This document shows, one piece after another, positions 6,858-15,104 of a stretch of 64,000 bases of DNA; the stretch's first letter is position 1; each line of letters opens with the position of its first letter. The stretch spans positions 115,648 through 179,647 of the IMG/VR virus record IMGVR_UViG_3300026097_000805. One strand, written 5' to 3'. Source of the DNA: a virus. Under the pieces are notes generated by a model. That model was given only the letters and a program-made list of their open reading frames with translations, was not told where the DNA came from and ran no database searches. The translations under genes were made by a program, and so were the position numbers.

Positions 6858-7577
6858 TTAGTCCCAAAGATTTTCGTAGTATTTGCCAAAGAGCCTAAAG
6901 CCATTTGAAATCCTTTCTTGATATTTCTTTCTACCTTCCCAATCATACTCTTTGGTATCATTAGGTCCACGAACCATTTCACTCATACCACCTTTAAGTG
7001 TCTTGAACTGAATATCACTTTCGCCTGTTTCAAACTGATCTTCCCAACTATCATCTAGTTTGCTTTCAAACGCAAAAATCATTTCGTCCAGTACCCAGTC
7101 CCAACGTTCAAAGAACTTTTCGTCTGTAGTACCGTCGTACTCGTATTTCCTCGTATCAATCTCGTTAGCTCTCAAAGACTCAGGCACATCTTCCATATCT
7201 ACGTTAGGAGCACCGTGCTTGGTTGCTTTTAGCTGTACAAGCATGGGCAAGATAATGTGTGCAAGTGTTTCATCCATGCTCCAAGTGTCCCAGCGATCAA
7301 TATGCACTTGAATCTTACGCTGCTTCTTTGAGTGTGCCCAGCTTAGGAAACGTGCTAGCAGAGTTTCGTGACGATTACGATCCCACCCATGTATTTCACC
7401 TACTTTAGGATCTGGCTCTACACTACCGTGAGCCAGCCATTCACCAAAGTTGTGTACCCAGTCTGGCTTACGGGGAATGCCATATTCGTCTTCTACTGGC
7501 TTTGCCCAAAAGCAAAGTTTTTCAGCGAGCTGATATGGGCCGATCCAGTTTGTGTATGGTCCTATACGTACTTTCAT
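6858..7577 (-). CDS. Hypothetical phage protein, 239 aa
   Basis: Trp-rich protein (MKVRIGPYTNWIGPYQLAEK at the start; many W residues) of a type common in marine T4-like phages, without a known role. The start at 7577 is chosen because it follows AAGGAAC and forms an ATGA overlap with the zinc-ribbon gene upstream; an earlier in-frame start at 7622 lacks such a site. Confidence 0.7.
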   Translation of the reverse strand: MKVRIGPYTNWIGPYQLAEKLCFWAKPVEDEYGIPRKPDWVHNFGEWLAHGSVEPDPKVGEIHGWDRNRHETLLARFLSWAHSKKQRKIQVHIDRWDTWSMDETLAHIILPMLVQLKATKHGAPNVDMEDVPESLRANEIDTRKYEYDGTTDEKFFERWDWVLDEMIFAFESKLDDSWEDQFETGESDIQFKTLKGGMSEMVRGPNDTKEYDWEGRKKYQERISNGFRLFGKYYENLWD

Positions 7578-7741
7578 TTCTTGTTCCTTGTTGTACACTT
7601 GCCGCTCATGCACATTGAACAATAGTGCTTGCGGTCTTCATGCTCGAATCCATAAGCTATTATAACATCACATCCGTCACAGAGCAAGGCCCCACGGCCT
7701 CCATTAAATTTAACTTGTGCAACTTTATATTGCTTCGTCAT
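7574..7741 (-). CDS. Small zinc-ribbon protein, 55 aa
   Basis: Short ORF with two Cys pairs, CDGC (21-24) and CSMC (41-44), spaced like a treble-clef or zinc-ribbon finger, plus a further Cys at 49. It ends in an ATGA overlap with the next gene and starts inside the end of the gene above, so it is well embedded in the operon. Probably binds zinc and a nucleic acid or protein partner. Confidence 0.7.
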   Translation of the reverse strand: MTKQYKVAQVKFNGGRGALLCDGCDVIIAYGFEHEDRKHYCSMCMSGKCTTRNKK

Positions 7742-7949
7742 AATTAACTACCTTGACATTGCGTTCTTTGCCTTCGATGGTAAATGTTCTTGCATACTCT
7801 AATGCATCGTTGATGTCGTCAAACAACACAGGACGCAGGTCCCACATGTCACACGACCCTGTGTCTTCTGTGACAAAGATCCAATCGTCTTTGCCGTCCA
7901 AACATACCATTATCGCCCAAGGTTGATCTGTGTAATCTTCAAGACTCAT
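7725..7949 (-). CDS. Hypothetical protein, 74 aa
   Basis: The frame is open from a GTG at 8027, but the ATG at 7949 (MSLEDYTDQPWAIM) fits better because a separate 51-aa gene occupies 7939-8094 in another frame. Acidic, ends VKVVNYDEAI. No family recognised. Confidence 0.55.
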   Translation of the reverse strand: MSLEDYTDQPWAIMVCLDGKDDWIFVTEDTGSCDMWDLRPVLFDDINDALEYARTFTIEGKERNVKVVNYDEAI

Positions 7950-8094
7950 TCCAGGTAAATCCACAAAAATAATCGCCTCTAGGGCATTGTCCGTTATTAA
8001 ATCCAATATCTCGATTCTCGCCGCCACCTAGAAATGCAAATACACCTCCAGTTGCGCCAAACATCAATACCATTCCAATTATTACTTCTTTCAT
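7939..8094 (-). CDS. Small membrane peptide, 51 aa
   Basis: N-terminal hydrophobic helix (MKEVIIGMVLMFGATGGVF) followed by a hydrophilic tail with two Cys (37 and 44). The start forms an ATGA overlap with the DUF6435-like gene upstream, supporting translation. Function unknown. Confidence 0.55.
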   Translation of the reverse strand: MKEVIIGMVLMFGATGGVFAFLGGGENRDIGFNNGQCPRGDYFCGFTWNES

Positions 8095-8246
8095 ACGCCT
8101 GCCTCTTTTCTCAGTTCTTCTGCTCGTTCCATTAGGAAACTGTACTGCTTGATGTCACCGTTTCGCTGTGCCTTTTGAGCAACTTCCAGTGTTTCCAAAT
8201 ACTTTTTCTTTGCTTTTTCTTTAGGCGATTTAAATAGTCCAAACAT
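8091..8246 (-). CDS. Small DUF6435-like protein, 51 aa
   Basis: Reads MFGLFKSPKEKAKKKYLETL and then AQRNGDIKQYSFLMERAEEL, a pattern I recognise from a family of small bacterial proteins of unknown role (DUF6435). Coupled on both sides by overlapping start and stop codons. Confidence 0.65.
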   Translation of the reverse strand: MFGLFKSPKEKAKKKYLETLEVAQKAQRNGDIKQYSFLMERAEELRKEAGV

Positions 8247-8545
8247 TATCCTTCCTTCTCTAAATCCCACTGTACCTTATTAGGTGGTGCTGGAGGAGTT
8301 CTTGACTTCTCCTTGGTGAATACATAAAAAGTAAAGAACAAACAAGTAAGAAGCACGGTGTGTCCAATAATGTTGTATCCAATAAACAGTAGTTCTGCTG
8401 TGTAGATACCAAAGCCGATACACCACATTGCCGCAAGTAGATTGCTTGCTAAGAACTTGTATTCCATAGGACTGTTGCGTAGTCCGTTCTTTGTAGCATC
8501 CAAGATGCCGTAGGCAAAAGTGCCCAAGTTAATCCAACCTCTCAT
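8246..8545 (-). CDS. Small multi-pass membrane protein, 99 aa
   Basis: Two to three hydrophobic segments (about 30-48, 50-75) and a proline-rich cytoplasmic end (SRTPPAPPNKVQWD). Overlaps the SHMT stop by 4 nt. Function unknown. Confidence 0.65.
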   Translation of the reverse strand: MRGWINLGTFAYGILDATKNGLRNSPMEYKFLASNLLAAMWCIGFGIYTAELLFIGYNIIGHTVLLTCLFFTFYVFTKEKSRTPPAPPNKVQWDLEKEG

Positions 8546-9681
8546 TTTAAAATCTCCACGATTCTTTCTGCTAATTGTTTAAACCATTCAGCATCCTTGC
8601 CCCGTGTAGTCTCTGCGGCTGTGCCAATTCTAATACCACTTGTTTCTACAAACGAACGTGGATCATTTGGTACGCCATTCTTGTTTACTGTGATGCCATT
8701 CTCTTCCAATAAGTCTGCGGCTTCACGACCTGAATGTTTACTTTCACTCAAGTCAAGTAATAGTATATGCGAATCCGTGCCTCCTGTCAAGAGTTTAAAG
8801 CCATTATCTACAAATACTCTTGCCATTGCTTGTGCATTGTGTACAACACGACTTGCATAGTCAATAAACTCGTCTGTGTTTGCTTCTGCGAATGCCTGTG
8901 CTTTTGCGGCAACAATGTTCATCAATGGTCCGCCCTGTGTGCCTGGGAAGATTGCTGAGTTTATCTTTTTAGTAAAGAACTCATCGTTCCAAAGAATAAT
9001 GCCGCCGCGAGGCCCACGCAAAGTTTTGTGTGTTGTGCTTGTGACAACATCTGCATAATCACAGGGATTAGGATATGCTTTGCCAGCAATCAAGCCACTG
9101 TAATGTGCCATATCAACCATAAAGATTGCGCCTACTTGATCTGCAATATGACGCATTTCTTCCCAGTCAATGCGGCGTGGATATGCACTTGCCCCTGCAA
9201 TAATCATAGCAGGTTCTACTTCCAGTGCTTGTTTCATAATAGCATCATAGTCTAACCAACCTTCATCGTTTACACCATAACTGTGTGCTTCAAACCATTT
9301 GCCACTTACATTCGCTGGTGATCCGTGTGATAAATGTCCACCACTTGCCAAGTCCATTCCTAGGATTTTATCACCTGGTTGTAAAAATGCTTTGAACACA
9401 GCAAGGTTAGCGTTAGCACCTGAATGCGGTTGAACATTGGCAAATTCACATCCATACAGTTCTTTGAGTTCGTCAATGGCAAGTTGCTCAACCTCATCCA
9501 TGTGCTCGCAACCATTGTAGTATCGCTTGCCTGGATAACCTTCTGCATACTTGTTGGTAAACACACTACCGCACAATTGCATAACTGCTTCACTTGCAAA
9601 GTTTTCACTGGCAATAAGTTCTACTGTTTGATACTGTCTGTCTGTTTCTTTTGCAAGAATGTTATTGATTCTTTGATCCAT
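8542..9681 (-). CDS. glyA: Serine hydroxymethyltransferase
   Basis: PLP enzyme that converts serine and tetrahydrofolate to glycine and 5,10-methylene-THF, the one-carbon donor for thymidylate. The PLP lysine is K219 in STTHKTLRGPRGG, and the substrate-binding ELIASENF and YAEGYPGKRYY motifs are intact. At 379 aa it is about 40 residues shorter than bacterial GlyA (about 417), with trimming in the C-terminal domain. The start at 9681 follows AAAGGA. It would support nucleotide synthesis with NrdAB. No thymidylate synthase is in the window. Confidence 0.93.
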   Translation of the reverse strand: MDQRINNILAKETDRQYQTVELIASENFASEAVMQLCGSVFTNKYAEGYPGKRYYNGCEHMDEVEQLAIDELKELYGCEFANVQPHSGANANLAVFKAFLQPGDKILGMDLASGGHLSHGSPANVSGKWFEAHSYGVNDEGWLDYDAIMKQALEVEPAMIIAGASAYPRRIDWEEMRHIADQVGAIFMVDMAHYSGLIAGKAYPNPCDYADVVTSTTHKTLRGPRGGIILWNDEFFTKKINSAIFPGTQGGPLMNIVAAKAQAFAEANTDEFIDYASRVVHNAQAMARVFVDNGFKLLTGGTDSHILLLDLSESKHSGREAADLLEENGITVNKNGVPNDPRSFVETSGIRIGTAAETTRGKDAEWFKQLAERIVEILK

Positions 9682-9931
9682 TGTTTTTCCTTTGTTCATA
9701 GTCGTGCATTAGTACAGTTAGCTCATCTAACTCATTGCCGCTTTGTATTACTTCTGGACACTTCCTTGATATCATGTCTAAATCGTAAGGACGGGGATAA
9801 TGTCGCAGACAACTACGTGCCATGTTTCTAACTTCTCTAGACACTCGCGGTGTCTTCTTAGGATCGCACAAGTCCAACAGAAACTTTTCTGTGTACCGTA
9901 AACTGTTGTAGCGTTCACATGGCAATGTCAT
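9662..9931 (-). CDS. BPSL0761-like small protein, 89 aa
   Basis: Begins MTLPCERYNSLRYTEKFL and continues TPRVSREVRNMARSCLRHYP, a pattern of the BPSL0761 family found in bacteria and phages, role unknown. The start at 9931 is preceded by AAGGA at good spacing; an ATG at 9955 is less likely. Overlaps glyA by 20 nt. Confidence 0.7.
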   Translation of the reverse strand: MTLPCERYNSLRYTEKFLLDLCDPKKTPRVSREVRNMARSCLRHYPRPYDLDMISRKCPEVIQSGNELDELTVLMHDYEQRKNNGSKNQ

Positions 9932-10259
9932 ATGATGTATTCCTTGTAGTGTCAAATTTTAGACTCATAAAAGTATAGTCTTTAGGGCGTAAATATCCTG
10001 TGAGGACATATTTAGCAGTATAGCCTGACATATTTTTAATCAGAGCCCATTCATGTTCGCGAGCACGATCCATCACAAACTGTGCCAGTTCTGGATATCT
10101 GATAAAGAATTCTTCTACTGCTCGCCGTTCGTTATTCTTTTTTACTTGATCTATATATGTCTCTGGATCTTCGTTATGAAATATTTCTAGAGGTAGTGAA
10201 ATACTGCGGTACAATATACGCTGTTCATACACTTCATCGTTGATGATTTTACATCTCAT
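9915..10259 (-). CDS. Hypothetical protein, 114 aa
   Basis: No family recognised. Helical middle (AVEEFFIRYPELAQFVMDRA) followed by a beta-rich end. Overlaps both neighbours. Confidence 0.65.
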   Translation of the reverse strand: MRCKIINDEVYEQRILYRSISLPLEIFHNEDPETYIDQVKKNNERRAVEEFFIRYPELAQFVMDRAREHEWALIKNMSGYTAKYVLTGYLRPKDYTFMSLKFDTTRNTSYDIAM

Positions 10260-10440
10260 TGCTTTTGCTATTCTTCATCCAATCCATAAACAACTTGTAA
10301 GCCTCGCCTGCATCGTCAATGGTCTCGCCTTTGTAATGGAAGCCCTTGTCGTCTAATCGTAGAACTTCTGTTTTGTCTTTGAAAAATCTAAACTCATTTT
10401 TTGGTTCAATGTGAAATGTATATACTTCTTCATTACTCAT
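10249..10440 (-). CDS. Hypothetical protein, 63 aa
   Basis: Small protein with a beta-hairpin-like middle (FRFFKDKTEVLRLDDKGF) and a C-terminal helix. It resembles conserved small proteins of marine T4-like phages, role unknown. Four-base overlap with the gene upstream. Confidence 0.65.
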   Translation of the reverse strand: MSNEEVYTFHIEPKNEFRFFKDKTEVLRLDDKGFHYKGETIDDAGEAYKLFMDWMKNSKSNEM

Positions 10441-10640
10441 TGTTTATCTCCTGTTCGAGCACAAAAAATTCCCTCACCAACACGACCACATTCAATCTTA
10501 CCTTGCCAATGCTGTGCCGCACCGTAGTTGATGTAGCGTTGTTTGCTATTAAATTCGCCAGCCTTGTAAGAAAGTAAAGCGGCAACTATTACCGCAGGTG
10601 CGGCGATAGCGACAATCTGTAACTTACTAATTGTTTCCAT
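10437..10640 (-). CDS. Single-pass membrane protein, 67 aa
   Basis: N-terminal hydrophobic helix (LQIVAIAAPAVIVAALLSY) and a periplasmic-type tail with two Cys (CGRVGEGIFC) that could form a disulfide. Function unknown. Confidence 0.6.
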   Translation of the reverse strand: METISKLQIVAIAAPAVIVAALLSYKAGEFNSKQRYINYGAAQHWQGKIECGRVGEGIFCARTGDKQ

Positions 10641-10644
10641 TACT

Positions 10645-11031
10645 TTAAGATAACCCCGCGATTAATTTGTAGTTATTCCACGCCTTTTGTGCCGCAGGAT
10701 TTGTAGCAATTTCTTCTTCTGGAGCAAATGTATCTAACCAGTAGTAGGGCAAGCGTCTAGGATGAGCACCAAACTGTCGTGGCTGATGCAGTTTACCGCC
10801 TTCGTAAAGTTCAACAAGAATGTCTCGCATCGCTTGCTCTTGTTCTTCTAAGCCTGCCCACTCTGGGTTGCTCATGCCACCATAGAGATAGCCTTGCCAA
10901 AGACCGTCCCAGTGACTTTCATTATGCGGGTCTACATCTGTGCGAGCAACGATTACTAGCACATCTTCAATGTCTACCTTTTCCTCTAATATGTCTCGCA
11001 TACAACGTGATAGGCTCAATCCAATTTTCAT
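10645..11031 (-). CDS. Hypothetical protein, 128 aa
   Basis: No family recognised. Contains DVDPHNESHWDGLWQGYLYGG and a Pro/Arg-rich stretch. Overlaps the upstream stop by 4 nt. Confidence 0.65.
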   Translation of the reverse strand: MKIGLSLSRCMRDILEEKVDIEDVLVIVARTDVDPHNESHWDGLWQGYLYGGMSNPEWAGLEEQEQAMRDILVELYEGGKLHQPRQFGAHPRRLPYYWLDTFAPEEEIATNPAAQKAWNNYKLIAGLS

Positions 11032-11330
11032 GACTTCTTCCTTTTGGGATTATTGTTGGCGATAAGGTCCCCCAATCCAGCTTCCTGTGCCATACTACTT
11101 TTGTAGCCATTCTTCAAACTGTTAAGTCTAGAATAGTCTACACCTTTTTTAGTTTCAATGGCTTTTTGTACAGCGAACAATTCGTTGTCACGTTCTTGTC
11201 CGTTGCGTTTTTGCTTTTGCTCTAGTACAATTTCATACAACTTATAAAGTTCTGCATCAGAAAGTTTGCGAATCATTTCGTATGCTTCTTTGTCGTAGTT
11301 GCGTGTATCTACGTGTACTGCTCGTCTCAT
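11028..11330 (-). CDS. Hypothetical basic protein, 100 aa
   Basis: Charged and helical with a basic C-terminus (NPKRKKS). No family recognised. Coupled on both sides by 4-nt overlaps. Confidence 0.65.
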   Translation of the reverse strand: MRRAVHVDTRNYDKEAYEMIRKLSDAELYKLYEIVLEQKQKRNGQERDNELFAVQKAIETKKGVDYSRLNSLKNGYKSSMAQEAGLGDLIANNNPKRKKS

Positions 11331-11821
11331 ACGTCATCTCGTTTGTCAATAAACACTTTTAGTGTGCGATCGTCATCTTGAAGATTATACTTGATCCTTT
11401 CGCCTTGATCTTTGTGTAAGTACTTTACATATGCTCGCCCAGAGTCGTCAATCACTTCAAAGCGAGTCACACCTTTCATACGCTGTAATTCTTCACCGTC
11501 AAAGATAGCATTGTGAATAGCCATATAACCACAGTTCATACCATGCATATACATGCCTGGATCAAAGCCAAACACATCGTACAGTGCCCAACGATACGTG
11601 CCGTTATCTATGCCATCTGCCTGCCATATACGCTTACACACAGCATAAAACGCATCTTCACGTTCTTTCTCAGAGAGTCCATTCCACCAGGCATCATTGT
11701 CTGCTTCATGTTTTTTGCGAGACTTTTCCATTTCTTGCTGTAATTTTGCAAGACCGTCTAGTGCTCGTTCTTGCTTTTCGTGTTCATCTGCCATTTCGTT
11801 AAGATCCACCATCTTGTTCAC
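11327..11821 (-). CDS. Hypothetical protein, 164 aa
   Basis: N-terminal coiled coil (residues 1-45) and a beta-rich C-terminal part. No family recognised. Overlaps the start-proximal small membrane gene. Confidence 0.65.
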   Translation of the reverse strand: MNKMVDLNEMADEHEKQERALDGLAKLQQEMEKSRKKHEADNDAWWNGLSEKEREDAFYAVCKRIWQADGIDNGTYRWALYDVFGFDPGMYMHGMNCGYMAIHNAIFDGEELQRMKGVTRFEVIDDSGRAYVKYLHKDQGERIKYNLQDDDRTLKVFIDKRDDV

Positions 11822-11951
11822 GTTCCTTAAAATATGCAGTTCCTTCTACTACTAGTATGGTCATCCCTGCTACTATAAGAAATACATTGTCGTATGTCCA
11901 GCCTGTAAACAATCCTAAATAACCTACAAGCATACCTGTTGTTCTAGTCAT
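11799..11951 (-). CDS. Small membrane protein, 50 aa
   Basis: Two short hydrophobic stretches (MLVGYLGLFTGW, VFLIVAGMTILVV) then a charged tail. The start overlaps the upstream stop as ATGA. Function unknown. Confidence 0.55.
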   Translation of the reverse strand: MTRTTGMLVGYLGLFTGWTYDNVFLIVAGMTILVVEGTAYFKEREQDGGS

Positions 11952-12223
11952 TTGCTTTTACCTACATCAACCCAATCACGAAACTTGTGTGCAAATTCCT
12001 TTGCATGTAAGTCGTGTTCAAAGTAGAAACTGTGACTGTACACATCTGTGTATGTGTCCATGCTCCACTCCCAGCGATTTAGATTTCCTCTACACCAATG
12101 TTTACATTGTACATCCAAATCACTGTGTACGTCAACCTGATAGGAATTGGGCTTCCAACGATTTTTATATTCAAATATTTCTTGCGGTGTCATTTTCATT
12201 AAGTCAGTGAAAGGTCGGTTCAT
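11948..12223 (-). CDS. Hypothetical protein, 91 aa
   Basis: The ATG at 12223 (MNRPFTDLMKM) follows GAGGAAGATA and is preferred over an upstream ATG at 12274. Rich in His, Trp and Tyr (HWCRGNLNRWEW); C and H residues could bind metal. No family recognised. Confidence 0.65.
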   Translation of the reverse strand: MNRPFTDLMKMTPQEIFEYKNRWKPNSYQVDVHSDLDVQCKHWCRGNLNRWEWSMDTYTDVYSHSFYFEHDLHAKEFAHKFRDWVDVGKSK

Positions 12224-12416
12224 TATCTTCCTCGTTAGGATCAATACCAAAAAATTCCATACAAATATCTGCAATAGAATCAGGTATTGTTTCTTCGTCT
12301 ACTCCTTCAGGTATCCAAATACCTTTAAGTTTTCCTGTTTTCCCGCATACTATAAATCCGTAATCGGTTTCTTCTAGAGAATCTTCAAAACCAATGTGTA
12401 CTTTATTATTACTCAT
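12204..12416 (-). CDS. Hypothetical acidic protein, 70 aa
   Basis: The ATG at 12416 follows AGGAGAAG. Acidic with a beta-rich start (KVHIGFEDSLEETDYGFIV). No family recognised. Confidence 0.6.
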   Translation of the reverse strand: MSNNKVHIGFEDSLEETDYGFIVCGKTGKLKGIWIPEGVDEETIPDSIADICMEFFGIDPNEEDNEPTFH

Positions 12417-12495
12417 CGTTCTTCTCCTGTTCTTTAACCCATAGCCATAGCAAAAATAATACTGATATTCCTGCAATCAAAACTAGGTCGTTCAT
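12409..12495 (-). CDS. 28-residue membrane peptide
   Basis: MNDLVLIAGISVLFLLWLW then a charged end. ATGA overlap with the upstream stop and overlap with the next ribosome site support translation. Function unknown. Confidence 0.5.
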   Translation of the reverse strand: MNDLVLIAGISVLFLLWLWVKEQEKNDE

Positions 12496-12971
12496 ACTTG
12501 ACAGTCGCCGCCTGGATAAACGTATTCTTTCTTTTCGCTAATATTCATTAAATCTTCTACGTCCTTGGCAATAAATTTGCCGTTGATAATACGCATTACA
12601 GCATCACATCCTCTGTTAGAGCGAATGTATGCTCGGCCGCCGTCAATCATCTTACCATTATCTAAAACCTTATAGTCGTGATGACTTTGACTGTAATAGT
12701 ACTTACCATCCCATTCTACCATACCAAACTCAAATGACTCCACAATGTCAGCGTTTGTAATCATTGTACAATCTCTGACATGATCCCAGTAAATGCCAAA
12801 GTAGTGATTACCAAACTGTGGGTGCGGAGTAGGTCGATAGAACACATCTACAGGAACATCACTTGCTCGTAGATCTGTAGTGCAGACATACTTTACTTCT
12901 ACACCATCTTTTTCTGTGTAGATTTTTTCTACTTCTTCAGTGTTAAACAAATTCTCGTGTACAATGTTCAT
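12492..12971 (-). CDS. Hypothetical protein, 159 aa
   Basis: Beta-rich, with many Tyr, His and Asp residues. No family recognised. Its start lies inside the end of the TilS-like gene. Confidence 0.65.
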   Translation of the reverse strand: MNIVHENLFNTEEVEKIYTEKDGVEVKYVCTTDLRASDVPVDVFYRPTPHPQFGNHYFGIYWDHVRDCTMITNADIVESFEFGMVEWDGKYYYSQSHHDYKVLDNGKMIDGGRAYIRSNRGCDAVMRIINGKFIAKDVEDLMNISEKKEYVYPGGDCQV

Positions 12972-13569
12972 CTTCTTTTACCTTTTTAGCGATGACTTTG
13001 TGAATCCCAGGATTGACCCTGAGTACGTGTGGCATCATCTCATGCCTTATATAGTTTCTAGTATAACAGGTATCTGCATTGCTGTCATCCTCTACATAAG
13101 GTACATTGTGCATTGCTGCCCATAATTCGAAGTCTCTTTTGCGTGTTTGTCTAAACGGACGAAAAATGTCACCTCGAATGTAGGGCACAATTTTTCCTGT
13201 GCCGTGCATGCTTGACCAAATCCAAGTTTCAACACAGTCATCCAAGTGATGACAGGTAATCAAAGGTAGGACTGTGCTTGCAAACATGTCCATCCATTCA
13301 TAACGTGCTTGTCGCCAATAATCTTCTTGACTCATGCCCTTGGGTTTGTGAGGTTTACTAATACCTCTAATATGAAATGACAAGTCGTGTTTGTTCACAT
13401 AACGTCTTACACAATCTTCTGCTTGATCACTGTGTTTTGTGCCATGATTAAAATGAAAAACTTCTACTTCATGTGAACGACGGAGGAAATCCAATGCTGC
13501 CATTGAATCTACTCCGCCACTTACTGCAACTATTACCTGCCGCGGAATTTTTCCTTGTATCTTAATCAT
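12943..13569 (-). CDS. tilS: tRNA(Ile)-lysidine synthetase (TilS)-like PP-loop ATPase
   Basis: 208 aa. The ATP pyrophosphatase loop SGGVDS is at 17-22, followed by HHLDDCVETW and the TilS-typical VEDDSNADTCYTRNYIRHEM. TilS adenylates C34 of tRNA-Ile2 (anticodon CAU) and attaches lysine, so it reads AUA as Ile rather than Met. This protein keeps the catalytic N-terminal domain but lacks the C-terminal domains of bacterial TilS (over 400 aa in E. coli), as in shorter forms. The phage has two CAU tRNAs, one a possible substrate (365-435). Confidence 0.85.
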   Translation of the reverse strand: MIKIQGKIPRQVIVAVSGGVDSMAALDFLRRSHEVEVFHFNHGTKHSDQAEDCVRRYVNKHDLSFHIRGISKPHKPKGMSQEDYWRQARYEWMDMFASTVLPLITCHHLDDCVETWIWSSMHGTGKIVPYIRGDIFRPFRQTRKRDFELWAAMHNVPYVEDDSNADTCYTRNYIRHEMMPHVLRVNPGIHKVIAKKVKEDEHCTREFV

Positions 13570-13768
13570 CTTGCCATTCAGTGTGCTTTAGGATTTCCAT
13601 ATTGTCATCATGGCCACGAGTCTTTAAATACTTCTGTTCGATAAGGCTGTCAATGACTGCTTCTGAAACATTCTTTACTTGTCCTTTGAAGCCCATATAC
13701 CAACCAAAGGCTGTGCCTACTGCATAAGCAAAAAATAACCAACCCAAGTCTGCTGTAAACATTTCCAT
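13562..13768 (-). CDS. Small membrane-anchored protein, 68 aa
   Basis: The ATG at 13768 follows GGAGGATAAT. One hydrophobic helix near the N-terminus (LGWLFFAYAVGTAFGWYM), then a soluble acidic tail. Function unknown. Confidence 0.6.
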   Translation of the reverse strand: MEMFTADLGWLFFAYAVGTAFGWYMGFKGQVKNVSEAVIDSLIEQKYLKTRGHDDNMEILKHTEWQDD

Positions 13769-13769
13769 A

Positions 13770-13937
13770 TTATCCTCCAAAAAACCAAATTGCAACCGCT
13801 ACCGCAAGGATATAAGGTGCAAATTTCCAACCAATCTTAATGCTGCCTGCCAAAATAGCAATTACTACACCTGCACTTACTCCTGCAATTATAAGAGGTT
13901 GTAGTACATCCCATGCAAATTGTAAATCGCCACCCAT
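13770..13937 (-). CDS. Small membrane protein, 55 aa
   Basis: Two hydrophobic segments (PLIIAGVSAGVVIAILAG, YILAVAVAIWFF). It lies directly between two genes and its 3' end supplies the ribosome site of the next. Could be holin-like by size and topology, but nothing specific shows that. Confidence 0.5.
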   Translation of the reverse strand: MGGDLQFAWDVLQPLIIAGVSAGVVIAILAGSIKIGWKFAPYILAVAVAIWFFGG

Positions 13938-13938
13938 A

Positions 13939-14190
13939 TCAGTCTCCTTTAATATTACGCATTAGTTCACGGTTTTCCCATTCGACTTTGCGTTTAGCAT
14001 CACGCCACATGTCGCGGATCATATAAACTAGTATAGGCAATGCTATAAACACCAGTGCAACAAGAGCACCGCCTCCTTCATAGATGTTTTTTTCCACGTA
14101 AACTGCTAATGCGACTACACTCCACACATATACAGCAATGCTCACGGGCCATGCTAGATTCTTAAGAAATTGTTTCCATACTCGACTCAT
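13939..14190 (-). CDS. Two-pass membrane protein, 83 aa
   Basis: Hydrophobic segments at about 13-33 and 40-60, then a basic-acidic tail. One of a run of small membrane proteins (13562-14190). Function unknown. Confidence 0.6.
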   Translation of the reverse strand: MSRVWKQFLKNLAWPVSIAVYVWSVVALAVYVEKNIYEGGGALVALVFIALPILVYMIRDMWRDAKRKVEWENRELMRNIKGD

Positions 14191-14200
14191 CTCTATCTCC

Positions 14201-15037
14201 TTATACCTTATAGAGTTTTACATAGTTTAAACGTGTTTCATTTGCACTAAAAAATTTATTTTTACTTAGTGCTTTTATTTTAGCTTTAATACGTTTACGA
14301 TCACCTACTGTGTGTTCGAACTTGTTCATAAAACTAACAAGGTTGCCTTCTGTAGTTACTGCTACATAATTGTAGCTTTCCCACTGATTGCTATAACGCT
14401 TATCAAGGATTTTAACAACAGATTCTACTAGGTCTTTTTCCTTGCCTAAGTGCTTACTATCACGGTATTCTACACGGATCTCTTTTTTCAATCCTGTTTC
14501 GTGTTGATCGCGAGTAATAAACTCTGGAGCAAACGCAATGCGGCCTTGGCTTACTACAGCCACTTCGTCCTTGGATAGTTCTTTAACCATGTCAGCTTTG
14601 AAGCCGTCAAGCTCGCCCAATCCCAGCATCACATAACGCTTCATCCACTTGAGTGCTTCTTGTACACTAGCATAATCTGCTTCAGTGGGCTCAAACATTT
14701 CAAAGTCGCTAGGCAAGTACTGTGTATCACGAGTGCCTAGTTTCTTTTCCCAGTAGAAGCGTACAAGACTCTTGTTGTCAAACTGTGTCTTGTTTTCATC
14801 ACAACTGAAGCGACGAGTGTCTTTGATATAGGTATTGCCGTTGATGCGATATGCCGCATATGCTACAGCCAGTGCGTCTGTGAGTGGAACAGTTTTCAAC
14901 GGAATTGTCCTCGCCGTTAGTTTCTGTTCTACAAACTGGGGTTCTTCATCTTGAAGTTCATAAGCAAGTTCGGTTCGTTTAAACTCACGCTTGCTCATGT
15001 TTCCCCAATCAAGTGTGTTTGGATCTGGAAGTGTCAT
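14201..15037 (-). CDS. Hypothetical phage protein, 278 aa
   Basis: The ATG at 15037 (MTLPDPNTLDWGN) follows AGAGG and sits below a strong promoter at 15072-15100; the longer frame from 15148 would run through that promoter. Mixed alpha/beta with a basic C-terminus (GDRKRIKAKIKALSKNKFF). No family recognised. Confidence 0.7.
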   Translation of the reverse strand: MTLPDPNTLDWGNMSKREFKRTELAYELQDEEPQFVEQKLTARTIPLKTVPLTDALAVAYAAYRINGNTYIKDTRRFSCDENKTQFDNKSLVRFYWEKKLGTRDTQYLPSDFEMFEPTEADYASVQEALKWMKRYVMLGLGELDGFKADMVKELSKDEVAVVSQGRIAFAPEFITRDQHETGLKKEIRVEYRDSKHLGKEKDLVESVVKILDKRYSNQWESYNYVAVTTEGNLVSFMNKFEHTVGDRKRIKAKIKALSKNKFFSANETRLNYVKLYKV

Positions 15038-15071
15038 GTGTGCCTCTATGTGTTTGCCTAAGTATGTATAT

Positions 15072-15100
15072 ACTATAGCATCAAGGAACGAACTTGTCAA
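15072..15100 (-). promoter_or_regulatory. sigma70-type promoter
   Basis: TTGACA (15095-15100), 17 bases, TATAGT (15072-15077), driving the gene that starts at 15037. It lies just above the end of the methyltransferase gene. Confidence 0.85.
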
Positions 15101-15104
15101 CCCT

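Noticed and set aside
9424-9831. 135-aa plus-strand frame opposite glyA
   Set aside because: Antisense to a well-conserved enzyme; Cys/Phe-rich composition is typical of a shadow frame.
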